NCBI RefSeq assembly: GCF_002812985.1
Contig: NZ_PGCP01000041.1
Span: 44,985-108,984 of the forward strand
Length of the DNA stretch: 64,000 bases
Direction: 5' to 3'
Source of the DNA: Aeromonas lusitana
GTDB lineage: Bacteria; Pseudomonadota; Gammaproteobacteria; Enterobacterales; Aeromonadaceae
Part shown: one piece after another, positions 57,018 through 64,000 of the stretch
How positions within the stretch are numbered: the first letter of the stretch is position 1
How the letters are laid out: each line of letters starts with the position of its first letter
Program-made: the position numbers and the translations under genes
The notes under the pieces: model-generated
The model's database searches: none
Told to the model about the DNA's origin: nothing
The model's input: the letters and a program-made list of their open reading frames with translations, nothing else

Positions 57018-57908
57018 TCAAGAAGTCGCCATAGACTGACTCTCACGGCACAGCTCGAGCCAGGCCTCGGCGGTGCGGGAGAGGTAGCGCTTGGCCGGCC
57101 AGATCACCCCGAGCCGCCAGCTGAGCTCGGGCCGAAGCGGCCGCAGCACCAGGCCGTCCGGGGTCAGCCGCCGGCAGATGGGCTCGGGCAGGAAGGCGAC
57201 TCCCATGCCGCTTCGCACCATGGCGGTGAGAAAATCCCACTGGCTGCTGCGCGCCGCCACCTGGGGGGTGAAACCCGCCTGCTGGCACGCCTGCTCCAGC
57301 CGCTCGCTCAGGGTGAAGGCCTGGGTGTAGAGCAAAAACGGCTCCTCTTTCAGGTCCCCCAGCCGGATCTCGGTTCTATCCCGCCAGCGGGGCAGATCGG
57401 GCAGCACCACCTGGATGGGATAGCAATCCAGCTCCAGGGCGCTCAGGGCACCCTCCTCCTTGGTCGGCAGCATAGTAATGGCGAGATCCAGCTCCCCCTC
57501 CAGCACCGCCTGCTCGATACGCCGCCCGCCATATTCGACGATAGAGAGTTCCACTTTGGGATAGCGGCTGCGATAGGCGCGGATGAGATCCGCGTAGACG
57601 TGACCCACCATGGGCGGGATGCCGAGGGCCAAGCGGCCGTGCTGCAGGCTCTGCAAGTCGGCGAGCTCCGCCTCCAACTGCTGCATCTGGGCCAGCACCA
57701 GCTGGCCGTGGGTGAACAGCACCTGGCCGCTGTCGGTCAGGGTGAAACTGTGCCCCTCCCGGTTCAGCAGAGGCTGGCCCAGCTCCTCCTCCATGTTGCG
57801 GATCATCTTGCTGATGGTGGGCTGGGTGACGAACAGCTTCTCGGAGGCGCGGGTGAAGCTCTGCTCCCGCACCAGTTCGACGAAGTAACGCAGGGCTCGG
57901 ATATCCAT
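57018..57908 (-). CDS. LysR-family regulator, CidR/YwbI-like
   Basis: 296 residues. HTH MDIRALRYFVELVREQSFTRASEKLFVTQPTISKMIRNMEEEL (start to about 43) and an effector domain with LALGIPPMVGHVY. Divergent from cidA-lrgB, as CidR/YwbI regulators are in many bacteria, where they respond to acetate or overflow metabolism. The start at 57908 is favoured over one 18 codons earlier because the extra stretch contains the operator palindrome at 57939-57953. A GCGACT..AGTCGC hairpin overlaps the stop codon. Confidence 0.9.
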   Translation of the reverse strand: MDIRALRYFVELVREQSFTRASEKLFVTQPTISKMIRNMEEELGQPLLNREGHSFTLTDSGQVLFTHGQLVLAQMQQLEAELADLQSLQHGRLALGIPPMVGHVYADLIRAYRSRYPKVELSIVEYGGRRIEQAVLEGELDLAITMLPTKEEGALSALELDCYPIQVVLPDLPRWRDRTEIRLGDLKEEPFLLYTQAFTLSERLEQACQQAGFTPQVAARSSQWDFLTAMVRSGMGVAFLPEPICRRLTPDGLVLRPLRPELSWRLGVIWPAKRYLSRTAEAWLELCRESQSMATS

Positions 57909-57938
57909 GGTGGGACTCGTGGTGGTGGAATCTAAATA

Positions 57939-57953
57939 ATGCCTAATTGGCAT
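57939..57953. promoter_or_regulatory. Palindrome between the LysR and cidA genes
   Basis: ATGCC-TAATT-GGCAT, perfect, in an AT-rich stretch about 30-45 bases upstream of the LysR start; a likely LysR binding site. Confidence 0.55.
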
Positions 57954-57998
57954 ATTTTTCATAATTTAAATTCATTTTTTGCAGGTTTACCACCCTCT

Positions 57999-58020
57999 TA
58001 TACTGTGATCAGATTCACAG
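57999..58020 (+). promoter_or_regulatory. CRP site overlapping the cidA promoter
   Basis: TGTGA-TCAGAT-TCACA (58004-58019) is an exact match to the CRP core, embedded in the longer palindrome 58003-58020. It directly abuts a TATACT -10 box (57999-58004) and ends 14 bases before the cidA ATG. Its position around +1 predicts repression rather than activation. Confidence 0.7.
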
Positions 58021-58033
58021 ACAGACCTCCATC

Positions 58034-58435
58034 ATGAAAACCTTCTGCCTTAACTGGCTGCAAACCGTCTTCCAAATCGTCCTGCTGGCCGGCATCTGGC
58101 TGCTGGCGGACACCGCAGTGCGCACCCTGCACCTGCCCCTGCCCGCCAACCTCACCGGCATGCTGTTGCTGCTCGCCTGCATCATGCTCGGGGTGGTCAA
58201 GGCCCAGTGGTTCAGCGCCGGCGCCCGCTGGCTGCTGGCGGAGATGCTGCTGTTCTTCGTCCCCGCCGTGGTGGCCGTGGTCAACTATCAGGATCTGCTG
58301 CTTGAAGAGGGATGGCGCATCATGTTGGTGCTGGTAATTAGCACCATCTTGGTGCTTGGCACTACTGCACTGGTGGTAGACAGAGTCTATCGCTTCGAAC
58401 TCATGCTGGCCCGCCGGAGTCGCCGCCATGTCTGA
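58034..58435 (+). CDS. cidA: CidA/LrgA holin-like membrane protein
   Basis: 133 residues, four membrane helices. ANLTGMLLLLACIMLGVVKAQWFSAGARWLLAEMLLFFVPAVVAVVNY (residues about 40-88) contains the family's P-x-x-x-x-G-x and FFVPA(x)V signatures. CidA/LrgA proteins act with the B subunit in murein-hydrolase export, programmed lysis or, in some bacteria, pyruvate uptake. There is no good Shine-Dalgarno sequence before the ATG, because the CRP palindrome occupies that place. Overlaps lrgB by 8 bases. Confidence 0.9.
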   Translation: MKTFCLNWLQTVFQIVLLAGIWLLADTAVRTLHLPLPANLTGMLLLLACIMLGVVKAQWFSAGARWLLAEMLLFFVPAVVAVVNYQDLLLEEGWRIMLVLVISTILVLGTTALVVDRVYRFELMLARRSRRHV

Positions 58436-59117
58436 TACCCTGCTCGGCCTGCTCTGCTTCGCCCTCACCCTGCTGTTCTACTACGCCAGCAAGTGGCTCT
58501 ATGCCCGCAAGCGCATACTGCCGCTGATGCCCCTGCTGTTGGCCCCCGCCCTGCTGGTGGCCGTGGTCATGCTGTTCAAGATCCCCTATCAGGACTACAT
58601 GGCCGAATCCCACTGGCTGCTCTGGCTGCTGGGGCCCGCCACCGTCGCCTTCGCTGTGCCCGTCTACGAGAACCGCATGCTGATGCGTCGCCACTGGCTC
58701 TCCTTGTCGGTGGGGGTCATCGCCTCCGTCATCATGGCGGTGGGCAGCACAGTGCTGCTGGCCCGTTGGCTGGAGCTGCCGGACCTGCTGCAACGCAGCA
58801 TGGCCATGCGATCCATCACCACCCCCTTCGCGGTGGAGGCGACCCGATCCGTGGGGGGCAACGCCGATCTCACCGCCCTGTTCGTGGTGCTGACCGGGGT
58901 GATCGGTATGGCGGTGGGGGAGAGCGTGCTGGCGGTACTCGCCATTCGCAGCCGCCTCGGCAAGGGGGCCGGTTTTGGCGCCTCCGCCCACGGCGCCGGC
59001 ACCGCCAAGGCGTATCAGATGGGCAACGAGGAGGGGGTCGTCTCCAGCATGGTGATGATGATAGCCGGCATGGCGACCGTGCTGCTCGCCCCCTTGCTGG
59101 GCAAGGTGCTCTGGTAA
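58428..59117 (+). CDS. lrgB: LrgB/CidB-family membrane protein
   Basis: 229 residues, six to seven membrane helices. LLGPATVAFAVPVYENR (about 65-81), MAMRSITTPFAVEATRSVGG (about 124-143) and GFGASAHGAGTAKAYQMGNEEGVVSSM (about 182-208) are the conserved blocks of the LrgB family. Works with the CidA-like protein encoded just upstream. Followed by a perfect bidirectional terminator. Confidence 0.92.
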   Translation: MSDTLLGLLCFALTLLFYYASKWLYARKRILPLMPLLLAPALLVAVVMLFKIPYQDYMAESHWLLWLLGPATVAFAVPVYENRMLMRRHWLSLSVGVIASVIMAVGSTVLLARWLELPDLLQRSMAMRSITTPFAVEATRSVGGNADLTALFVVLTGVIGMAVGESVLAVLAIRSRLGKGAGFGASAHGAGTAKAYQMGNEEGVVSSMVMMIAGMATVLLAPLLGKVLW

Positions 59118-59150
59118 CGCCCCCCTGTCACGCCATCCAGCGACACAAAC

Positions 59151-59178
59151 AGAAGAGGCGCCCCGGGGCGCCTCTTCT
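59151..59178. terminator. Bidirectional terminator between lrgB and metL
   Basis: A 28-base perfect palindrome, AGAAGAGGCGCCCC and its complement, so the real loop is CCGG. T-rich bases follow on the + side. Confidence 0.8.
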
Positions 59179-59194
59179 TCATTGCTCTCAACCA

Positions 59195-61648
59195 TCAGAG
59201 GCTGGCGCAGATCTGCCACAGATCGTACTGGATGGCGGCGGCCGTCACCTCGCGCCCCGCCCCCGGCCCCTGAATGACCAATGGGTTGGTGCGGTAGCTG
59301 TCGCTCTCGATGGCGAATACGTTGTCGCAGGGCAGCAGGTTCGCGAACGGGTGGTGGGGCTCCAGCGTCTCCAGCCCGACCCGCGCCTTGCCGTCGTGCT
59401 CGAAGCGGGCCACGTAGCGCAGCACCTTGCCGATCCGCTGCGCGCCCTCGAACGCACTCTGGATGGGCGCATCCAGCTCCTTGAGGCGGTCCATGAACTG
59501 ATCCGTGGTCACCTTGCGCAGGGGCACGGGCACCAGGTTTTCCAGCTCGATGTCGGCGGAATCCAGCTCGAAGCCCGCCTCCCGCGCCAGGATCAAGAGC
59601 TTCCTGCGCACATCCTGGCCGGAGAGATCTTCGCGCGGATCCGGCTCGGTCAGACCGTGCTGCCAGGCCTCGTCCACCAGCTCGGAGAAGGGGCGGCTGC
59701 CGTCATACTGCTGGAACAGCCAGGAGAGGGTGCCGGAGAAGATGCCCGAAACGCTCTGGATGCGATCGCCGCTCTGGCGCAGCATCTGGATGCTGGACTG
59801 GATGGGCAGGCCGGCGCCGACGGTGGCGTTGTAGCGCCACTGCACCTGATGGTCGCGGCAGGTCTGCTTGATGCGCTGGTAGAACTCGCTCTCGGCGGCA
59901 CCGGCAAACTTGTTGGCGGCGATGATGTGAATGCCGAGTTGGGCGAAGTCCGGGTAGTAACGGCTCACCGTCTCGCTGGCAGTCATGTCGAGCGCTATCA
60001 GGGCATCGAAGCCGTGCTGCTCCAGCTGGCCCAGTAGCTCGGGCCAGATCAGCGGCTTGGGGTCGAACTTGTCGCGCACCTTGAGGGGATCCAGCCCCTC
60101 CTCGTCCAGCAGGCCGCCCTTGGAGTCGAACACCCCGTACAGGGTGAGGGCCAGGTTGAGCTCATGTTCGAGGCGCGTCTTCTCGCGGGCATAGAGGCTG
60201 AGCCAGTGACCGCCAATATTGCCCTTGCCAAACACCACCAGGCCGACCCGGGTAGGGCGGCTGAACAGGGCGCTGTGCAGGGCGATAAGCAGGGGCTCCA
60301 GCACCACCTGGCGCAGCACGGCCACCAGGCTCAGGCCATCTCTGGCCACCTGCACGAACTCCAGGGGTTGATCCGCCAGCAGCTGATAGAAACGGTGACA
60401 CTGTTCGGCGTTGTCGGTCACGCCGGCGCCCACCAGGGCCACCAGGCTGTAGCCTTCCTTTTGAATAAGACCGGTGAAGCTGCCCTGCAGCTGGAAGTCG
60501 CGCAGCACCTCGAAGGCCCCTTCCGCTACTTCCAGGGTGTAGGCCAGACGCAGCACCCGCCGATCCGGCTGGCGCTGCAGGGTGAGCGGGTTGAGGCGAT
60601 GGCGGGCCAGATGGGCCTCGATGGTCGCCACCGTCTGCTCATAACTGGTCTGGGGCAGCACTTTCAGCTCGATCAGCGCAATCTGATCCACCGAGGAGAC
60701 GATGCGGGCGCCGCCGGAGCGCGGCGCCCGCCGGAGGATATGGGTGCAGCCCTCGTCCGGGTTGTAACTGCAGCGCAGGGTCAGGCGCTGGCGGCTGTCG
60801 GCCACAGGTTGCAGGGTACGGGAATGCAGCACGGAGGAGCCGAGACGGGCCAGCTCGTTGGCCTCGGCCAGGCTCAGACGCTCCAGCAGGCGCGCCTCCT
60901 TCACCCGGCGCGGATCCGCGCTGTAGACCCCGGCCACGTCGCTCCAGATGGTGGTGGACTCCCCATCCGCCAGCGCCGCCAACAGGCTGGCGCTGTAGTC
61001 GGAGCCGTTGCGACCGAGCAGCAAGGAGCGCCCCTCCAGATCCGCGGCGATAAAGCCGGTCACGACTATGCGCCCAGCGTGCTCCGCGAGGCGGGCCTTG
61101 AGCAGTTCGCTGGAGATGGCGGTGTCGACCTTGACCAGGGCGCCGTCTTCGGCGCGCAGGAAGCTGCGGGCATCGAGCCAGATGGCGGGCTCGCCACGGC
61201 TGCTGAGCAGGGCGGCCAAGAGGCGCGCAGACCAGACCTCGCCGAAGGCAAGCAGGCCGTTGCGCTCGAAGCGATCGAACTGCCCCTCCAGGGTCTTGGC
61301 GATCAGCTGGGTGTCGTCGGCGAGCTGCTTGCTCAAGTGAAGCTGCAGCTCCCCCTCCAGCAGGCCGTCGATCAGGCTCTGCTGATAGGCGTGCAGGGCG
61401 GTGATGGCCTCGCCGGCGGCCTCGTCGCCGGCTTCCGCCAGCTCCACCAGCTGGATCAGCCGGTTGGTGGTCTTGCCGGCGGCGGAGACCACGATGAGTT
61501 CATGGCCGCCGACCTGCTGCTCGACGATAGCGGCGACCCGACGGTAACAGACGGGATCCGCCAGGCTGCTGCCGCCAAACTTGTGCACATGGCGCCGTTT
61601 AAGTACCGCTTCTGCTGCCACCGCTACCTCTCCTTGCTGCTGTTCCAT
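59195..61648 (-). CDS. metL: Bifunctional aspartokinase II / homoserine dehydrogenase II
   Basis: 817 residues. The N-terminal aspartokinase begins with HVHKFGGSSLADPVCYRRVA and has GRNGSDYSASLLAALA (about 220). The C-terminal homoserine dehydrogenase has the NAD(P) loop VGLVVFGKGNIGGHWL (about 460) and GTLSWLFQQYDGSRPFSELV...AWQHGLTEPDPREDLSGQDV (about 630-680). Catalyses the first and third steps from aspartate toward methionine and threonine. Its ATG directly follows the metB stop (TAAATG), as in the E. coli metBL operon. It lacks the ACT pattern expected of a threonine-inhibited form, consistent with MetL. Confidence 0.95.
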   Translation of the reverse strand: MEQQQGEVAVAAEAVLKRRHVHKFGGSSLADPVCYRRVAAIVEQQVGGHELIVVSAAGKTTNRLIQLVELAEAGDEAAGEAITALHAYQQSLIDGLLEGELQLHLSKQLADDTQLIAKTLEGQFDRFERNGLLAFGEVWSARLLAALLSSRGEPAIWLDARSFLRAEDGALVKVDTAISSELLKARLAEHAGRIVVTGFIAADLEGRSLLLGRNGSDYSASLLAALADGESTTIWSDVAGVYSADPRRVKEARLLERLSLAEANELARLGSSVLHSRTLQPVADSRQRLTLRCSYNPDEGCTHILRRAPRSGGARIVSSVDQIALIELKVLPQTSYEQTVATIEAHLARHRLNPLTLQRQPDRRVLRLAYTLEVAEGAFEVLRDFQLQGSFTGLIQKEGYSLVALVGAGVTDNAEQCHRFYQLLADQPLEFVQVARDGLSLVAVLRQVVLEPLLIALHSALFSRPTRVGLVVFGKGNIGGHWLSLYAREKTRLEHELNLALTLYGVFDSKGGLLDEEGLDPLKVRDKFDPKPLIWPELLGQLEQHGFDALIALDMTASETVSRYYPDFAQLGIHIIAANKFAGAAESEFYQRIKQTCRDHQVQWRYNATVGAGLPIQSSIQMLRQSGDRIQSVSGIFSGTLSWLFQQYDGSRPFSELVDEAWQHGLTEPDPREDLSGQDVRRKLLILAREAGFELDSADIELENLVPVPLRKVTTDQFMDRLKELDAPIQSAFEGAQRIGKVLRYVARFEHDGKARVGLETLEPHHPFANLLPCDNVFAIESDSYRTNPLVIQGPGAGREVTAAAIQYDLWQICASL

Positions 61649-62818
61649 TTACTTCACCTGCTCTGCCAGTGCTGCTTGTTCAAATGCCTGGGCCAGGTCG
61701 GCCACCAGGTCTTCGCCGTGTTCTATACCCACCGACAGGCGCAGCAGCTGGGCGCTGATGCCCGCCGCCTGTTGCGCCGCCGGGGTCATGGCCCTGTGGG
61801 TCATGCTGGCGGGATGGGCCACCAGACTCTCCACCCCGCCGAGGGATTCGGCCACCGAGAAGAGCTCGAGGGCCGCCAGGAAGGCGCGCAGCCCCGCCTC
61901 GTTGCAATCGAGTTCAAAACTTAGCATGGCGCCGAAGCCGGACTGTTGACGGCGCGCAATCTCGTGACCCGGGTGGCTCGGCAGGCTGGGGTGATAAATC
62001 GTCTTCACCAGCGGCTGTTGCTGCAAGAAGGCGAGGATCCGGTCCGTGTTCTCCTGATGGGTGCGCAGGCGCGGCGCCAGGGTGCGCAGTCCCCGCAGGG
62101 TGAGGTAGGAATCGAAGGCCCCCGAGGTCAGTCCCAGGCAGTTGGCCCACCACACTAGGGAGTCTGCCAGGGCGGCCTCCTTGGCGATGGCGACCCCACC
62201 CACCACATCTGAGTGGCCGTTGATGTACTTGGTGGTGGAATGCACCACCACATCGGCGCCAAGCAGCAGCGGCTGCTGCAACAGGGGCGAGAGGAAGGTG
62301 TTATCCACCACCACCTGAGCGCCCACCTCGTGGGAAGCGGCGGCGATGGCGGCCACGTCCACCACCCGCAGCAAGGGGTTGGAGGGGGTTTCTACCCACA
62401 CCAGCGCGGGTTTCTGGGCAAGCGCCTCGGCCAGCGCCACCTCGTCCCCCTGATCCACGAACTGCACCCGGTAGTGGCCCTTGGCCGCAAGATACTCGAA
62501 CAGGCGCCAGGTGCCGCCGTAGCAGTCGTGGGGGGCGATCAACAGATCGCCGGCCTTGAGCAGGGCAGTAGTCACCAGGTGGATTGCGCCCATGCCGGTG
62601 CCGGTCACCACGGCGCCAGCCCCCCCTTCCAGGGCCGCCAGGGCGTCCGCCAGGTTGGTGCGGGTCGGGTTACCGGAGCGGGCATAATCGTATTTGCGCG
62701 GCTCGCCGAAGTCGGCGAAGGTGTAGTTGCTGGAGAGGTAGATGGGCGGCACCACGGCGCCGTGCTGGGTGTCTGTCTCTATGCCGGTACGTACCGCCAG
62801 GGTGGCCTTGTGGGTCAT
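61649..62818 (-). CDS. metB: Cystathionine gamma-synthase
   Basis: 389 residues. PLP enzyme joining O-succinylhomoserine and cysteine. PLP lysine in VVHSTTKYINGHSDVVGGV (about 198); YDYARSGNPTRTNLADALAALEGG (about 46-69) and FVDQGDEVAL are typical. The ATG at 62818 is preceded by AAGGAGAGAG. First gene of metBL, divergent from metJ, whose product should bind the met boxes in between. Confidence 0.96.
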   Translation of the reverse strand: MTHKATLAVRTGIETDTQHGAVVPPIYLSSNYTFADFGEPRKYDYARSGNPTRTNLADALAALEGGAGAVVTGTGMGAIHLVTTALLKAGDLLIAPHDCYGGTWRLFEYLAAKGHYRVQFVDQGDEVALAEALAQKPALVWVETPSNPLLRVVDVAAIAAASHEVGAQVVVDNTFLSPLLQQPLLLGADVVVHSTTKYINGHSDVVGGVAIAKEAALADSLVWWANCLGLTSGAFDSYLTLRGLRTLAPRLRTHQENTDRILAFLQQQPLVKTIYHPSLPSHPGHEIARRQQSGFGAMLSFELDCNEAGLRAFLAALELFSVAESLGGVESLVAHPASMTHRAMTPAAQQAAGISAQLLRLSVGIEHGEDLVADLAQAFEQAALAEQVK

Positions 62819-62922
62819 GTCACTCTCTCCTTGAACTGTCGCTGGGCGATGCCGCGGTTTCCCTGCCACACCCGTTTTTGCCATTGCTGGCCTATGGTGA
62901 ACCACCTTACGCCAGCGCAAAA

Positions 62923-62955
62923 AAGCCGTCAACACTTCCAGACGTCTAAATGGCT
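62923..62955. promoter_or_regulatory. MetJ operator (met boxes) between metB and metJ
   Basis: A perfect met box AGACGTCT at 62940-62947, followed directly by AAATGGCT (5 of 8). A further AGCCGTCA (6 of 8) lies at 62923-62930, out of register by one base. MetJ dimers bind such tandem 8-base boxes. Confidence 0.7.
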
Positions 62956-63028
62956 TTGCTGTTGGATTGCCATCTAATTCCGTAAGGGTTAAAATCCGCG
63001 CTCACGGCCAAATGAGAACAGGTGAATC

Positions 63029-63352
63029 ATGGGTACAGAGTGGAACGGCGACTACGTCAGCCCCTATGCGGAACACGGCAAGAAGAGCGAACAGGTCAAG
63101 AAGATTACTGTCTCGATCCCGCTCAAGGTGCTGAAGGTGCTGACCGATGAGCGCACCCGTCGTCAGGTAAACAACCTGCGTCATGCGACCAACAGCGAGC
63201 TGCTCTGTGAAGCCTTCCTGCATGCCTTTACTGGTCAGCCGTTGCCTTGCGACGATGACCTGCGCAAGGATCATCCGGACAGCGTCCCTGCCGAGGCCCG
63301 CGCCATCATGGAAGCGCTCGGCAAGGAAATTGAAGACTTCGACGCCGAATAA
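63029..63352 (+). CDS. metJ: Methionine repressor MetJ
   Basis: 107 residues (E. coli 105). Ribbon-helix-helix repressor that uses S-adenosylmethionine as corepressor. Very close to the E. coli sequence: [70 protein letters not shown] (residues about 4-73), with the DNA-contacting strand KKITVSIP at about 23-30. Divergent from metB with met boxes between. Confidence 0.98.
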   Translation: MGTEWNGDYVSPYAEHGKKSEQVKKITVSIPLKVLKVLTDERTRRQVNNLRHATNSELLCEAFLHAFTGQPLPCDDDLRKDHPDSVPAEARAIMEALGKEIEDFDAE

Positions 63353-63364
63353 TCTGCCGAGCAG

Positions 63365-63862
63365 ATGGCAAAGAGTCCTCCCCCTTCAATGACGCGGCCC
63401 CTGGCCGCGTCATTGTCATCCACGCCCCTTCCGTTCAGCCTGCGCCGCTATCAGCACGATGTGAGCAGCCACAGCCACGACTTCGCCCAGCTGGTGATCC
63501 CCCTCGATGGCCCCATCGAGATAGAGGTGCAAGGCCAGGGGCAGCGCCTTTCCCCCGGCTTTGCCTGCGTCATAGCGCCGGGCCTTCGTCACGACTACGC
63601 CGCCGATCCGGCCCTCTCGTTTCTGGTGCAGGAGAGCCCATGGCTGCCGGCCGCCCTTGCCGAGCGCCCCTTTATCCCACTGGACGAGCCCCAGCGCCAC
63701 TACCTCGCCTTCCTGCGCCAGATGGTGGCACAGGATCGCCATGTGGCGGGGATGGAGCAGGTCTGGCTGGGGCTGCTGGCCGAGACCCAGGGCATGGGCC
63801 CGACCCTTGCCCCTCGCATCCTCAGGGTGCGCGCCAGGGTCATGCGCCGCTGCCGTATGTAG
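63365..63862 (+). pseudogene. AraC-family regulator: N-terminal cupin half, cut off from its DNA-binding domain
   Basis: 165 codons. LRRYQHDVSSHSHDFAQLVIPLDGPIEIEVQG and LSPGFACVIAPGLRHDYAADPA are the AraC arabinose-type cupin. After LAPRILRV the frame enters an inverted segment and reads nonsense (RARVMRRCRM) to a stop. The missing helix-turn-helix is on the opposite strand immediately after. Flipping the segment makes the frame continue RILRV-QRHIEAHL without a break, so the gene is intact in the other orientation. The start is uncertain: ATG 63365 lacks a good site, and ATG 63389 lies inside the metJ terminator. Confidence 0.8.
63387..63415 (+). terminator. Terminator after metJ
   Basis: CAATGACGCGGCC-CCT-GGCCGCGTCATTG, a perfect 13-bp stem 34 bases past the metJ stop; it overlaps the beginning of the AraC-type gene. 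The T run is weak. Confidence 0.7.
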
Positions 63863-64000
63863 TGGGAGACGCTCATGCCGAGCTGCTGGCGAAAGGCGTG
63901 CTTGAACTGACTCTGGCCGAGGCAGGCGAGGGCGGCGAGGCGCTCGTTGGTGAGAGGCTCGGCGAGGTGAGCCTCGATATGGCGCTGCACCCTGAGGATG
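63817..64000. other. Putative invertible DNA segment inside the AraC-family gene
   Basis: Inverted repeat arms CATCCTCAGGGTGC (63817-63830) and its exact complement (63987-64000, possibly extending past the window) flank 156 bases, a multiple of three. Similarity continues inward (GCGCC versus AGCGCC). Inversion between the arms joins the upstream cupin frame to the HTH and leaves by R-T-L-R-M into the sequence beyond 64000, all in one frame. No recombinase gene is visible in the window. Confidence 0.75.
63831..64000 (-). pseudogene. Inverted helix-turn-helix fragment of the AraC-family regulator
   Basis: Reading on the minus strand from the window edge gives ILRVQRHIEAHLAEPL, LAALACLGQSQFKHAFRQQLG and SVSHYIRQRRMTLARTL, the first HTH of an AraC DNA-binding domain. 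It has no cupin of its own and runs head-on into the cupin half on the plus strand. The second HTH should lie to the right of the window on the plus strand. Confidence 0.8.

Overview
The window looks like a chromosomal segment of an Aeromonas-type gammaproteobacterium. The evidence is high GC (about 60% by eye), gammaproteobacterial gene neighbourhoods (ygfZ / sdhE-ygfX, epd-pgk-fba, argCBFGH divergent from argE, metJ divergent from metBL), and a secreted M28 leucyl aminopeptidase and an S9 prolyl endopeptidase typical of Aeromonas. No rRNA, tRNA, CRISPR array, prophage or insertion sequence was seen. The genus is inferred from family resemblance, not from a search.

Layout. 1-9.5 kb: the 3' part of nadB, the flavinylation pair sdhE-ygfX divergent from ygfZ, a LysR regulator divergent from a PACE efflux protein, cutA-dsbD, and a GlpD/PuuB-like oxidase. 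9.7-16.4 kb: the glycolytic block epd-pgk-fbaA, a ROK sugar kinase, hemE and nudC. 16.5-27.8 kb: an SH3-domain envelope protein, a K+ channel divergent from a chemoreceptor, glnE, the secreted aminopeptidase, an Rrf2 regulator divergent from an NDH-2-like flavoprotein, and an SDR. 28.2-30.2 kb: a three-gene bufferin operon (bufABC, a modified-peptide copper-binding system) with a strong hairpin between precursor and maturase. 30.2-42.1 kb: asmA, a lipoprotein prolyl endopeptidase, a threonine-synthase-like enzyme in one operon with a complete polar amino-acid ABC importer, and small accessory genes. 42.3-52.2 kb: the whole arginine pathway from N-acetylglutamate (argC,B,F,G,H and argE) followed by ppc. 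52.4-63.4 kb: a DUF952 gene in an AT-richer patch, ybaK, an OsmC / rhodanese / acetyltransferase cluster divergent from a MocR-type regulator, a LysR-cidA-lrgB murein-hydrolase control locus with a textbook CRP site, and metL-metB divergent from metJ. The window ends inside an AraC-family regulator.

Two things stand out beyond ordinary annotation. (1) The AraC-family gene at the right edge is split: its cupin half reads on + and its helix-turn-helix half reads on -, bounded by a 14-bp perfect inverted repeat. Flipping the 156 bp between the arms restores one continuous in-frame protein, so this looks like an invertible (phase-variable) segment caught in the off state. (2) Gene ends are repeatedly echoed next to the gene. 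Diverged partial copies of 3' ends follow the stop codons of nudC, the chemoreceptor, the prolyl endopeptidase and osmC (four copies). Copies of 5' ends precede the MocR gene and the second permease gene, where each makes an upstream ORF that overlaps the true start. Terminators behind fbaA and argG are also doubled. In the osmC echoes most differences are synonymous, which suggests relics of recombination with diverged homologues rather than simple slippage.
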